IMG/VR virus record: IMGVR_UViG_3300020180_000117
Coordinates: 1-24,949 of that record
DNA: 24,949 nucleotides
DNA from: a virus
Reading direction: 5' to 3' (one strand)
The stretch's first letter is position 1. Each line of letters starts with the position of its first letter. Position numbers and translations under genes: made by a program. This document shows, in pieces, positions 13,927 through 22,571 of this stretch. The notes beneath the pieces were generated by a model. That model made no database searches and had not been told where the DNA came from. It saw nothing but the letters and a program-made list of their open reading frames with translations.

Positions 13927-16110
13927 TTAGGCAAGTTGTTCCAGTGACGCTGAAATAAATGATGCTGTTGTTCCTGCTGCGGTCATCGTAAGGGTTATAG
14001 CCGCCGCGGCAGTATTGATACTAAAATACATAACTGAGGAGAAACTCAATGACGCTCCTGTAGTGGTAGTACGCAGTGTAGCGCTTCCCGTTTGGATAAA
14101 ATTAGGCGCAAAGGTTGTAGCTACGCCTGCGGCACTTGTGAAGGTTACCGAAGGGGTAAATGACCCTGTGTTAGTACCAGAGGTGGTTGAAACAGTTATA
14201 CTAAGTCTGTATCTACCTGCCGTAGCTGGAGGGGTGTAGTTTATAAGATTTGTCTGGGTTACGGCTACCGAGCCCGTAGCGGCAGTTGCAACGATAGACG
14301 GTACACCATTCGCTACCGTAACTATGTCATTGTATCTTGTAACAAGCCCCGAACTTGTGACAAGAGCTTTCCCTGCTATGTCAAGGAGTGCGGTAGGTGC
14401 AGTGTTATCACCTAACCGAAGATTACCAAGGATAGAACTATCTGCCGTTCCTGAATGATACAAAAACCATTTATTTGTTCCTGAAGTAATGACAGAAGCA
14501 ACGCCAAAATTATTAGTACCAGAAGTTAAATCATCACAATACAAGCCATATTGATTTGTAAGAGTATTTGTACCTGCTCCACTTTTGACTAAGTTTTCAA
14601 CCCAAACACCTTTGGAATTTGTAACAGTAGTAACTGATGGAGTGCCACCAGCTGTATCCGAACCCATCCGAGGACTGGCTCTAAGCCCAACAAAATCAGT
14701 TACTGTATTAGCCGAAGATGCACCAACACTGCTTGCCATTGCGCCCCACCAATGCGAAACAAAGGATGGAGTTGTTCCCGCCGCTATAGTAGAGGCTGTA
14801 GTCAATGACATTTGGTCAAATAAAGCATTGAGATTAGCAGCTCTAACGCCCGTTGCATCCAGTGACACTATCGGCTGAGCAACGAATAAGTAGAAACTAT
14901 TACCAAATAAGGGGTTAGCGAGAAACTTATAAGTCCCAGCTCCTTTAATAGCCTGGAAAGAAAACGCAGTGCCACTTGTTGATGTTATCGTTGGGGTGAT
15001 ATTAACAATGTTTAATACTGTGTTATTAGAATTGAATGTTGGGGTAAAGTTAAGAACATTTGCATTTGTATCCGCAGGAATTGATGGCCATAAAAAAACT
15101 CTATCATCTAAAAATAAATCACCTTTCGTAGCGTGTGAAGTTGATTGGAGAGTTACGTCATCACCTGAAGCTGTACCGCCTATTATTAGCGGAGTAGTGA
15201 TGCTGGTTGTAAAAGTTGGAGTAGTCCCAAAAACGGCTGCACCTGTGCCTGTTTCATCAGATAAAACACCTGCTAGTTGAGCTGATGTAGTTGCTGCGAA
15301 TTGAGATATAGGGTTAGCTACTAAAGCGTCACCGCCACCACCTGCTGCTGTTTGCCAAGTAACGACACCTGCACCATTAGTCTGTAGAACTTGGCTTGCT
15401 GAACCGTCTGTTATTGGTAGCGTGAATGTGTTAGCGATAGTGACTGCGCCAGTGTTTGATACTCTAAATCTTGTTGTTCCACCCACTTGAGCATCTATGA
15501 GGTTCTTAACACCTGAACCTGTAGTGGTTTCAGTTGGGTTGATGAGTAGTGCGGTGTAGCCAGCGGTTGAGGATTGGTTGATTGTGGGTCTGATTTCCTG
15601 TGATATTTGAGTACCAGTGGATTGCGTTTGAGCACCATTTACAGAGAAAATACGAACGTTGGCTGTACTGGTGTCTAATAATGCTTGAACTATGCCGTTA
15701 CTAGTAAAGCTGGTTCTAAGCCATAAACCGTTGGTACTTACGTCATAAGCAGCGAGTTGTAAATCACGCCACACGCCAGTTCCACCAGCTCTTGTTGTTA
15801 TCCTGAAAACATTGCCAGTCCAATACTGCATTAACCTCTCAAAGTTAGTAACTTGGTCTGCGGTATTGTAGAGAGCTATACCTGTAGCTGTAGAGTTTAG
15901 GGTGAGGGAGTGGGTTGGGGCGATTGTTCCTAATCCTAACCTAGAACTGTCATCAACTGTCACCCCACTATTTTGCACTAACTTACCTGTAGCACCGTCA
16001 TATCTTACTATAGCGTTATCTGTAGCACTTGCTGGACCTACTACATCACCAGAGCCATCAGCGTCACTTTCTCTGTAATCGCCAAGAATAGCATCGAATT
16101 TATTGCTCAT
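13927..16110 (-). CDS. Fibre-like virion protein (727 aa), possible head or neck fibre
   Basis: The ATG at 16110 overlaps the stop of the gene before it (ATGA). After a short leader (MSNKFDAILGDYRES), residues about 20-60 hold VVGPASATDNAIVRYDGATG and KLVQNSGVTVDDSSRLGLGT, a motif frequent near the start of phage fibre proteins. The long middle is Thr/Gly/Ser/Ala-rich beta sequence. It has TNQYGLYCDDLTSGTNNFGV and LRLGDNTAPTALLDIAGK, patterns of trimeric beta-helical fibres. The last 110 residues look like a compact beta-sandwich tip. There is no S74 peptidase or other chaperone at the end. It lies between portal and protease genes, not with the tail-tip genes, so it may decorate the head or neck. 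Receptor binding is possible but not shown. Confidence 0.8.
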   Translation of the reverse strand: MSNKFDAILGDYRESDADGSGDVVGPASATDNAIVRYDGATGKLVQNSGVTVDDSSRLGLGTIAPTHSLTLNSTATGIALYNTADQVTNFERLMQYWTGNVFRITTRAGGTGVWRDLQLAAYDVSTNGLWLRTSFTSNGIVQALLDTSTANVRIFSVNGAQTQSTGTQISQEIRPTINQSSTAGYTALLINPTETTTGSGVKNLIDAQVGGTTRFRVSNTGAVTIANTFTLPITDGSASQVLQTNGAGVVTWQTAAGGGGDALVANPISQFAATTSAQLAGVLSDETGTGAAVFGTTPTFTTSITTPLIIGGTASGDDVTLQSTSHATKGDLFLDDRVFLWPSIPADTNANVLNFTPTFNSNNTVLNIVNITPTITSTSGTAFSFQAIKGAGTYKFLANPLFGNSFYLFVAQPIVSLDATGVRAANLNALFDQMSLTTASTIAAGTTPSFVSHWWGAMASSVGASSANTVTDFVGLRASPRMGSDTAGGTPSVTTVTNSKGVWVENLVKSGAGTNTLTNQYGLYCDDLTSGTNNFGVASVITSGTNKWFLYHSGTADSSILGNLRLGDNTAPTALLDIAGKALVTSSGLVTRYNDIVTVANGVPSIVATAATGSVAVTQTNLINYTPPATAGRYRLSITVSTTSGTNTGSFTPSVTFTSAAGVATTFAPNFIQTGSATLRTTTTGASLSFSSVMYFSINTAAAAITLTMTAAGTTASFISASLEQLA

Positions 16111-16994
16111 GAGTATGTGTAAGTTGCCCTATTGTTATAAACCTTAGTAAATGTTCCTACTCCGTCAGCCCACTGGATTTCAGTCAAACTGCCAGTTACT
16201 GTAATCTTTTTGATTCTCCAAGTAGCCCCAGATACTAGTGTTCCAGGTTCGGCTTCGCCTATGTAGGTAACAGTGGCACTCGCTACATCAATCAGCATGG
16301 TATGTGCATATTTCATTGCTGCTACTGGTACTGCGGTAGCTCGGAGTTGAACATCTGTAAGCCCACCACCTCCACCAATAAGTGACCCATCAGGGTTAGA
16401 TACAGGGATAGCTATAAGCGCGCCGGTAGCTTCAACCGTTGGCACACCTCCACCACTAGGGCCACCGCCTTGGCTTGGATTATCGTCAAACTTTAACGAA
16501 TTACCGTCTTTAATTACGCGTCTATAAGGCACATAATCGGCGGGTCTTTGACTTGCCGGTTTACTGTTTGCTTTGGTTGTGGCCAGCGCGAACCGTGACA
16601 TAGCCTCTGCCATACGTTTAACGGCACCCGAATAATCTGGTAGTTTAATTTCTTTTTGTTCGGGTAGTATAACTGCCGGTGGCTCAATCTTTATTTCTTT
16701 CAAAGCATTTATAAACTCATCAACACTAGCAATTTTCACTTCATTGGGTAGTTCTGGGAAGTTAGCTATGGCATCTTTAAGCGTTGCAACTTCTTCACTC
16801 AAGCCATCTATGCTTTCCAGTCGATCCGTTAACAGGTCAAGGTCGTTTATATCAACACCGGCTTTGAGCAATTGGCTAAAGTTAACAACAATCGCCTCCA
16901 TCGCATCAGCCAGAAGCGTGTAGTCCTTTAAGCTTTCGGGATTAGTGCGGGCTTTGCCCTTATGTAGTTTCGCTAACTTCTCTTGCCGGTTCAT
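16107..16994 (-). CDS. Coiled-coil and Gly-rich structural protein, possible fibre base
   Basis: The 295-aa protein starts at ATG 16994, inside the portal gene's 3' end (35-nt overlap) with GGAG just upstream. The N-terminal 130 residues are helical with heptad-like leucines (LDLLTDRLESIDGLSEEVAT, VKRMAEAMSRFALATT). A linker with YVPYRRVIKDGNSLKFDD and Gly-rich stretches (SQGGGPSGGG and IGGGGG) follows. The C-terminal part has LTDVQLRATAVPV, a motif often seen in phage fibre and adsorption-type proteins, and a final beta domain ending VTYIGEAEPGTLVSG, WADGVGTFTKVYNNRAT. It is probably an attachment or base protein for the 727-aa fibre encoded next. Exact role unknown. Confidence 0.78.
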   Translation of the reverse strand: MNRQEKLAKLHKGKARTNPESLKDYTLLADAMEAIVVNFSQLLKAGVDINDLDLLTDRLESIDGLSEEVATLKDAIANFPELPNEVKIASVDEFINALKEIKIEPPAVILPEQKEIKLPDYSGAVKRMAEAMSRFALATTKANSKPASQRPADYVPYRRVIKDGNSLKFDDNPSQGGGPSGGGVPTVEATGALIAIPVSNPDGSLIGGGGGLTDVQLRATAVPVAAMKYAHTMLIDVASATVTYIGEAEPGTLVSGATWRIKKITVTGSLTEIQWADGVGTFTKVYNNRATYTYS

Positions 16995-19191
16995 CGTCTA
17001 CTCCTAGATGTTTTTCAAGCTCTCTGATATATATGTGGTCTTTGGCATTCTGCTCAAGTGCTTTATCGTGCTCCTTCTTGTCCACCAGCCCTGCAGACAA
17101 GGCTTTAGCCCTAATAGGTATAACGCCACACCGGCAATTCGGATGTAGAGGCGGTTCCTCGATGGTGTCGTAGTCATTTGTATAGGTTGTTTCCTCGCCA
17201 TCATCATTTGTAACCGAGTAACTGCCACCTAACTCCAAGAAATTATCATCTAACCCGATAGTCTTGCCTTCAAACTCCAAACATCGTTCGCAAGCATCAG
17301 GGTTGACATACCACGCTTTGCCAGTAACATAACCAGTTTGACGATAAGCATCTACTGTGGCAGCGTTGCTGGCTTTCAGTGTTTCGGTACGGGCTATTCG
17401 TTCGGATCGGTAGCCATCTACCCCATCATAAACTTCATTGACACGCTTTTTAAGTTCGCCTATGCCTTCACCAGCCTGTATGCCCTCGGCTAAGGTATTA
17501 TTAAGAGCCTCTAGTGTCGCATCGTTAAAACCAGTAGCCATTTTAAGCGTGCCCTTTTGGATTTTGGCTAGGATTTGCGAAGTTATGTGAAACTCATTCT
17601 CGGTATCACCAGCAAAAACTAGAGCTAAACCACCTTGAGTTTGCGATAAATTAGTCAGCATTGGCGTTAATTCTTGCACTAGCAAGCTGTCGTAAGCGGC
17701 ATCATCAAATAATTTCTGGCTGGCCGCTTTGGCCAAGCTGGAACTATGCGCTTCAAGGTTCACAAGCGCCTCTGCGCGCTGGTCTATAAAAATAGGTTTA
17801 ATTTTTTTGCGGTATTGGCGTTCGTATTTAATCTGATTGCGCTGAAGTGAGAGCCTAAAACGCTCGGCTTTGGGAATCACTTTAGCAGCTATGGGTTTAA
17901 TAACCTTCCGCGTTAAGGTTATTTTAAGTCCTGCTTGGCTGGTTGTAGGCAAAGTAAGAGAGGCTTCGTTTAATGGCACATTAGCCATAGGTATAAATAG
18001 CTGGTCGCCACCATCAACACCATCCAGACCTTCTTCATCGCGGACTTCGTTGCGGGTACTCCACGTGTCAACGGCGGCTGTACGCTCGGCCAGTTCAAAT
18101 ACCTTGTCCTCGGGGATAATATTCTCATGTCTAACGCGCACTCCGGTGTCCTGTGGATAGTAACGCTCCAGCGCAAACTGCAAAATACTATCAAAGCGCT
18201 TCATCTTTTTATCAATGTTCCATTTTGCAAATACATATTCTAGCGTTTCAATGTTGCCACGCCCTAGCCCTGCGCCTTCGGTAATCTTGCCTAGCAGTTC
18301 CAGTGGTACTTTGAACATCATGGCCACGTCAGCCAGGCTCATCTTGCGCAGTTCTGCCATGTTAAGCTCATCCAAACCCAAACCTACCTTGGTGAATGCA
18401 GCATCACTATCCCGTAGAATAGCTACCTTGCCGGCGTTGGCGACACCTTCATACTTCTCACGCCATGCCCTGACAAACTTACGGAATGCACCTTTGGTGA
18501 CTTCACCCTTGATGTTAAGTACACCGGATAGACCGGCATTGTTAGCAAAAAAGTTTTTAGTATAGGCTGCAGTACCTTCGTCTGTAGCAACATAATCACC
18601 ACCGGCTTCGACTACGCTGAAGCCCTTATATGGATCACGCGGGTTGAATAAGTTAAATCGTAAGACTTCGTTTATCTCTAACGGAATTGGGGGTTGACCG
18701 GAGGCTTGCCGTATAAAGTAACCGTTAATTTCCCCAGTCTTGGGATCAATGTCAGTACCTACACGATCAGGGCGTAGCACAATAATCTCACGTGGCCGTC
18801 CAGTTGTCTTGCCTAGTGCCATGTACCAAAAGCATTCGCCCTGCAACAACATATAACTAATGGTGGCTTCGAATAAATCAAACTGGCTAAAACTATCAGC
18901 TTTTAGGTCTTTACCGCTAGGACGGCTCAAGAGTTGCATAAACTCATGTTCAATGACTTCGTACTGGTCGCCTTTTTTTCGCTCAACACGTGGTGTATAG
19001 TCGCCACAAGCTTCTCCTATTAGCGTTACACAAGCATAGACTACATTTTTATAAGCTTTAAGTTTGTTGCGAACACTATAATCTACGCCATATTTTGACT
19101 GCATGACTGTAAAAAAATCATCTGAACGACCTATGTATTGTGATAAGTCCTTACCGATTGTGAGTCTGCCGCCAAAAAGTTTTAATAACAT
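16960..19191 (-). CDS. Portal protein fused to MuF-like minor head domain
   Basis: A single 743-aa frame carries two functions that are usually separate. Residues 1 to about 410 match HK97-type portals: YKNVVYACVTLIGEACGDY near the N-terminus, EIIVLRPDRVG, EVLRFNLFNPRDPYKGFSVV, VKVGLGLDELNMAEL-like core (here FTKVGLGLDELNMAELRK) and MMFKVPLELLGKITEG. A helical linker (about 440-560) follows. Residues about 590-700 hold the MuF/SPP1 gp7-like signature: RSERIARTETLKASNAATVD, then DACERCLEFEGK and PPLHPNCRCGVIPI, with paired Cys/His that probably bind zinc. The portal ring is the packaging and exit channel, and MuF-like proteins are minor head proteins often carried inside. No stop or frameshift lies between the halves. 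AAGGA precedes the ATG. Confidence 0.92.
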   Translation of the reverse strand: MLLKLFGGRLTIGKDLSQYIGRSDDFFTVMQSKYGVDYSVRNKLKAYKNVVYACVTLIGEACGDYTPRVERKKGDQYEVIEHEFMQLLSRPSGKDLKADSFSQFDLFEATISYMLLQGECFWYMALGKTTGRPREIIVLRPDRVGTDIDPKTGEINGYFIRQASGQPPIPLEINEVLRFNLFNPRDPYKGFSVVEAGGDYVATDEGTAAYTKNFFANNAGLSGVLNIKGEVTKGAFRKFVRAWREKYEGVANAGKVAILRDSDAAFTKVGLGLDELNMAELRKMSLADVAMMFKVPLELLGKITEGAGLGRGNIETLEYVFAKWNIDKKMKRFDSILQFALERYYPQDTGVRVRHENIIPEDKVFELAERTAAVDTWSTRNEVRDEEGLDGVDGGDQLFIPMANVPLNEASLTLPTTSQAGLKITLTRKVIKPIAAKVIPKAERFRLSLQRNQIKYERQYRKKIKPIFIDQRAEALVNLEAHSSSLAKAASQKLFDDAAYDSLLVQELTPMLTNLSQTQGGLALVFAGDTENEFHITSQILAKIQKGTLKMATGFNDATLEALNNTLAEGIQAGEGIGELKKRVNEVYDGVDGYRSERIARTETLKASNAATVDAYRQTGYVTGKAWYVNPDACERCLEFEGKTIGLDDNFLELGGSYSVTNDDGEETTYTNDYDTIEEPPLHPNCRCGVIPIRAKALSAGLVDKKEHDKALEQNAKDHIYIRELEKHLGVDDEPAREVSETT

Positions 19192-19221
19192 AAATTAGAT
19201 ATCCTTAGTTTTTAGTATACA

Positions 19222-20742
19222 TCAGTCAACGTATATGTCGTCCTCATCCACGATCCCCGAAACATCCACAAATGTTAAAACAAAGGCATCAGCAGTGTCA
19301 GGGCTTTCGGCTTTAATGCCTTCTTGGGCTGACCTTTTAATCATTTCTTCCTTCGGTTCAATTTGCGTTCGTAGACTACTGTTTTGTCTATAATTAAGCA
19401 GTTTAAGCTCAAGAAAACCATTATCACGATATAGCTTGCCTTGTTCTTTACGCAACCATGTGCGTGCTTCCCAATACATCCAGGCTCGGATATTCAAAAA
19501 GCTCTTAGGCACTTTGAAATTACCTGACTCTTTTTCACCAAATAGAACGGGCTTAACAAGATAACCTCTAGCTTTTAGGATCGCCGGTAAACCATGACCC
19601 ACACCACCAGCATCAATTACAGTCCGGTAGTCCTGTATGTTCCACTCGCGGATCAATGACTCAGCTATATCGGCTATTTCGTCAAGGTCATCGCTATTGC
19701 TAGTTTTAGCAACCATAGCAAAATCGTGTTTTGGAAAACGCAACACGAACTTACACTTGTTTTTACCCGTGCCGGCAACGTCAATACCTAGTAACGGTTG
19801 ATCGTCAATAATATTATGATCCCATTTGTTCTGTAAGATTTCGCCACTCTCGCCCTTTTTGTAAGTCCACTGTGGCATAGAGTCCACCAGCGCGTCCTCT
19901 ACCACCATATCGCTTACTAAGCGTCGATAGCCGCCAGCCAGCATATCCTCAGCGTCAGGGAATACGCACTGGTACATCCATTCATAACCAGCCTCGTCTT
20001 TCATTTCGTTCAGAAAATCTACCGTATAACGACCTTCAGCTAAAGCCATTTCATCATTGACATATATTTTCTTATAACGCTCGCCAAACCAAGTACGGTG
20101 AAAGTGATTACGGTAAACTGGGTTGCCAATTTCCAGCAAGAAGTTGTCTTTAGTACCGCCTAACATACGCTTGACCGTACCGTAAAGTTCATCGCTTAAT
20201 TGTCCGGCTTCATCCAGCACCACATTGGCTGCACCAAAACCCATCAAGGCGCTTTTGACAGCCCTGGTATTGGAAGCGTTACCAGAATAAACACGTACTT
20301 CGCCACCCTCACGGAAAGTTATGCGAGTTTTGCTACGCTCTTGTTTTAACTTTTCTCTTGTACCGTTGTATTGTAATTGCTCATAAAAAAGCGAGTCATC
20401 GTAAATACGATCAATAATGTAGTCCATAATAATACGCCCCTTTTCCTCGCTGGGGGCTACAATAGCCCAGTCCTCACGATGTGAAATAATGCGCATTAAG
20501 ACACCATCGGCCACGCTCATTGATTTTCCGTATTGGGTAGGTAGGATTAGCTGGGTACGCGGATACCGTCTCTTAGCGATAATATCCACAACTTGTACTT
20601 GAGTAGCAGTGAAGATGTCGCCATGCGTATCGCCGGCTTCGTTATGGAATATCTGTAGGAGCGCTCGCCATTTCGCCTCCGCCTTCGCTGGCATCGGCGG
20701 TAGTAGGTTCGCTACTTGCGTCATCGTAGTCGCTTTTGTCAT
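19222..20742 (-). CDS. terL: Terminase large subunit
   Basis: The 506-aa packaging motor starts at ATG 20742, chosen because AAGGA lies 8 nt upstream, although this makes a 101-nt overlap with the small subunit. ATPase domain: a Walker A-like LPTQYGKS at 67-74, AIVAPSEEKG as a probable adenine/Q-region helix at 93-102, and a Walker B VVLDEA with D177 and E178. Nuclease domain: D321 in LLGIDVAGTGKNK, D377 in YRTVIDAGG and D485 in PDTADAF are the likely RNase-H-type metal-binding acids. It pumps DNA through the portal (next gene) and cuts the concatemer. Length is normal. The packaging strategy (cos or headful) cannot be read from the protein alone. Confidence 0.95.
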   Translation of the reverse strand: MTKATTMTQVANLLPPMPAKAEAKWRALLQIFHNEAGDTHGDIFTATQVQVVDIIAKRRYPRTQLILPTQYGKSMSVADGVLMRIISHREDWAIVAPSEEKGRIIMDYIIDRIYDDSLFYEQLQYNGTREKLKQERSKTRITFREGGEVRVYSGNASNTRAVKSALMGFGAANVVLDEAGQLSDELYGTVKRMLGGTKDNFLLEIGNPVYRNHFHRTWFGERYKKIYVNDEMALAEGRYTVDFLNEMKDEAGYEWMYQCVFPDAEDMLAGGYRRLVSDMVVEDALVDSMPQWTYKKGESGEILQNKWDHNIIDDQPLLGIDVAGTGKNKCKFVLRFPKHDFAMVAKTSNSDDLDEIADIAESLIREWNIQDYRTVIDAGGVGHGLPAILKARGYLVKPVLFGEKESGNFKVPKSFLNIRAWMYWEARTWLRKEQGKLYRDNGFLELKLLNYRQNSSLRTQIEPKEEMIKRSAQEGIKAESPDTADAFVLTFVDVSGIVDEDDIYVD

Positions 20743-21172
20743 CTAAGAAGTCCTTTATTTTTTCTCTGGTATCTATTGATCCCACACTGATCTTATATTC
20801 AGTTCGGTCACGCCAGCCAAAATTATTTAGAAGGTTAAACTTAGCTCCAGCATGGTTTTTTTCCATTAAACGGTTCTCAACATCTTCATGCACTTTTTCT
20901 CTAGCTTCACATATAGTGTCACCAAATAGCTCAAGCTTTTTGTATTCTGACAATGCTTGGCGACTCAACCCCAAGCGCCTAGCTAAACCACTCATGGTAT
21001 AAGGTGCAGGGTTAAATATTTCAATTACGCCATCTGCTTTGGCACTATAAATCTTCTCTATCCGATTATCACAGAAATCAAAATACTCATCTATAGCTAC
21101 TTGCATAGCTTCTGTGGTTTGGTATTTCATTGGGGGGCCAGTATCGTGACTCGGGTTTATTGGTGCTGCCAT
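20642..21172 (-). CDS. terS: Terminase small subunit
   Basis: The 176-aa protein starts at ATG 21172 with AAGGA upstream, 2 nt after the stop of the small gene before it. It resembles small terminases of the gp3/Terminase_2 kind: MKYQTTEAMQVAIDEYFDFC (helix), PYTMSGLARRLGLSRQALSE (helix-turn-helix, about residues 57-76), then a helical multimerisation region with TICEAREKVHEDVENRLMEK and GAKFNLLNNFGWRDRTEY. The acidic C-terminal tail (DDKSDYDDASSEP) is probably the large-subunit contact. It recognises the packaging site and loads TerL, whose gene overlaps it by 101 nt. Confidence 0.92.
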   Translation of the reverse strand: MAAPINPSHDTGPPMKYQTTEAMQVAIDEYFDFCDNRIEKIYSAKADGVIEIFNPAPYTMSGLARRLGLSRQALSEYKKLELFGDTICEAREKVHEDVENRLMEKNHAGAKFNLLNNFGWRDRTEYKISVGSIDTREKIKDFLDDKSDYDDASSEPTTADASEGGGEMASAPTDIP

Positions 21173-21174
21173 AA

Positions 21175-21588
21175 TTATCCTTTTTTCCTTACCATTGTAG
21201 CCCCATTACTAAATTCATGGGTAATTTTCTTTTTATCAGTAAATGTTTGACGGGCAACACCAATATCTTTGGCATATTCCAATAACATCAGGTCTTTGTT
21301 GCGCGTTTTATTCCACGACTTCAAATTGTCGGGAAGCATAAGTATCAATTCATACTGATTGTCCTTAGCATACTGGACTGCTGATTGGTCAGATATGAGC
21401 ATAACGTATTGCAAATCCATAAATTCGTCATAATTCAAATGTTCAATTATAGCCTGGTATTCTGATAGCTTTGTTTCATCAGGTATAAAAACACGTATGT
21501 CAAAGCCAGCGCGCGGTGCCCATCTAAGCGTATTTTTAGCTAAGGTCTTTGGTTTGTTGTCGTTAGTGATTGCTATTAGTATCTTCAC
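21175..21588 (-). CDS. Small unknown protein upstream of terminase (137 aa)
   Basis: I prefer a GTG start at 21588, because AAGGGG lies 9 nt upstream and the protein then begins (M)KILIAITNDNKPKTLAKNT. An ATG at 21615 would add nine poorly fitting residues. The N-terminal beta strand and helix, and RAGFDIRVFIPDETK, FMDLQYVMLISDQ and YELILMLPDNLKSWNK, suggest a Rossmann- or GT-A-like alpha/beta fold without a visible DXD. The neighbours upstream are glycosyltransferases, so it may be a reduced relative of those. It may equally be an unrelated packaging-region protein. Function not recognised. Confidence 0.75.
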   Translation of the reverse strand: MKILIAITNDNKPKTLAKNTLRWAPRAGFDIRVFIPDETKLSEYQAIIEHLNYDEFMDLQYVMLISDQSAVQYAKDNQYELILMLPDNLKSWNKTRNKDLMLLEYAKDIGVARQTFTDKKKITHEFSNGATMVRKKG

Positions 21589-21784
21589 GTTTATAGACCC
21601 CTTGCTGAAACCCATGTGTATCCCTTGTAAAAATAACTACCCCTGTTAAACTCCCTTGTTTTTTTTCTATCGGGGCAGGGAAGGGGTTATATAGCGTACT
21701 CGCCTGTTTTATGTTCCTATATATAGCGTCCCCTGCTACTCCCCTGCTGGGTATAATTCTTGAATTAATATCTGTCTTGTTCAT
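21563..21784 (-). CDS. Doubtful 73-codon ORF over a motif-rich region
   Basis: The ATG at 21784 lies inside the end of the glycosyltransferase gene (20-nt overlap) and the stop lies 26 nt inside the next gene. The product (MNKTDINSRIIPSRGVAGDA..., 73 aa) has no recognisable fold. The DNA beneath is dominated by repeated CARGGGR motifs, so the frame may be open only because the DNA is unusual. No Shine-Dalgarno is clear. Translational coupling from the preceding gene would be the only support. Confidence 0.3.
   Translation of the reverse strand: MNKTDINSRIIPSRGVAGDAIYRNIKQASTLYNPFPAPIEKKQGSLTGVVIFTRDTHGFQQGVYKREDTNSNH
21598..21746 (-). repeat. Cluster of CARGGGR motifs, candidate packaging or protein-binding site
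   Basis: Reading the minus strand, CARGGG(R)-type motifs lie at about 21746-21740, 21735-21729, 21706-21700 (variant CAGGCGA), 21658-21652, 21645-21640, 21627-21621 and 21604-21598. An inverted copy lies at 21676-21682. ACGCTATATA also occurs twice (near 21728 and 21699). The stretch lies about 430 nt upstream of terS. Closely spaced degenerate repeats near terS resemble small-terminase binding sites, but the last ones double as ribosome-binding sequences. The function is inference. Confidence 0.4.
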
Positions 21785-22571
21785 AGTCGTCCCTGTTCCA
21801 TTTACCGTTAATAATACTCTTAGTATATACCACTTGGGTCAATCTTATGTTGGGGTCGTCGTGATACAACACTTTGTTGTAATCATTATGTCCAAAAACA
21901 GTGTCCCAGTCGACTAGGCACTTAAAGCCTTTTTGCCGAATCCATAGGCCAAACACAACATCAGGCCCGTATGGATGCGCCGATGAGCTGTGGTAGTCGT
22001 GGTTTAGGTATAGATCACGGCGAGTAGCGTAGCCGTAAAAGCCGCCGGCTGATATGTCTTGATAACCGGTTGCTGGCAATAACGTCTTAATCATTGTTGG
22101 CTCAAAAGGATTGTTGGCTTCCCACGCCCCAATCATGCTAGCGCCCCAGCGCCCCATCTGCACGCCTTCTACAAAGCCAATAGTCGGATCGTCAATCAAT
22201 GGCTTGAGCAACGGGTCAAAGCTTTTAAGCCTGTCAAAAACGGTATCATCCTCCAGCCCAATAATGTATTCGCCATCGGTTAGGTTAATAAGGTCTTTGC
22301 TCTGGTTGTGAACTTCTGCCACGCGCATACGCCGTATAGCCAAGCGTACTTCGTTAGGGTGCCAGTCCTCGTTTATTTTCACGTGAAAACTACGGTAGGC
22401 GTGCTTCTCGGCAAACTTCTTTATGGTGTTGGCAATTAGATGTTGGTCGCCGTCTACGATTATACACAGATTAGTTAGTGCCGGATCATGCTCTACAGCT
22501 TCAAGATTAGCCAGCCAACCGTCAACGGCCCAGGGACGAGTCCAGGGACAAAAGATTGTGATTATCGGCAT
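21765..22571 (-). CDS. Glycosyltransferase, GT-A fold (family 2-like)
   Basis: I take ATG 22571 as start (268 aa), since GGAGG lies just upstream; an upstream in-frame start would overlap the preceding gene by 55 nt. The protein begins MPIITIFCPWTRPW, a first beta strand typical of GT-A enzymes, followed by LCIIVDGDQH. The metal-binding DXD-type motif is EDD at 107-109 in YIIGLEDDTVFDRL. The middle contains DISAGGFYGYATRRDLYL, a probable acceptor-side region, and PYGPDVVFGLWIRQKG. No membrane segment is present. It probably transfers a sugar from a nucleotide-sugar to an unknown acceptor. It overlaps the previous GT gene by 10 nt. Confidence 0.82.
   Translation of the reverse strand: MPIITIFCPWTRPWAVDGWLANLEAVEHDPALTNLCIIVDGDQHLIANTIKKFAEKHAYRSFHVKINEDWHPNEVRLAIRRMRVAEVHNQSKDLINLTDGEYIIGLEDDTVFDRLKSFDPLLKPLIDDPTIGFVEGVQMGRWGASMIGAWEANNPFEPTMIKTLLPATGYQDISAGGFYGYATRRDLYLNHDYHSSSAHPYGPDVVFGLWIRQKGFKCLVDWDTVFGHNDYNKVLYHDDPNIRLTQVVYTKSIINGKWNRDDYEQDRY

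Noticed and set aside
17004-18194. Minus-strand 74-codon frames inside the portal-MuF gene
   Set aside because: They are out-of-frame reading of a gene with clear portal and MuF motifs.
11444-18565. Plus-strand frames of 70-116 codons under capsid, fibre and portal genes
   Set aside because: All are antisense to genes with clear family motifs and show no coding features of their own.
21741-21760. TATAAT on the plus strand (GGGTATAATTC)
   Set aside because: No acceptable -35 at 16-18 nt and no gene in that direction.
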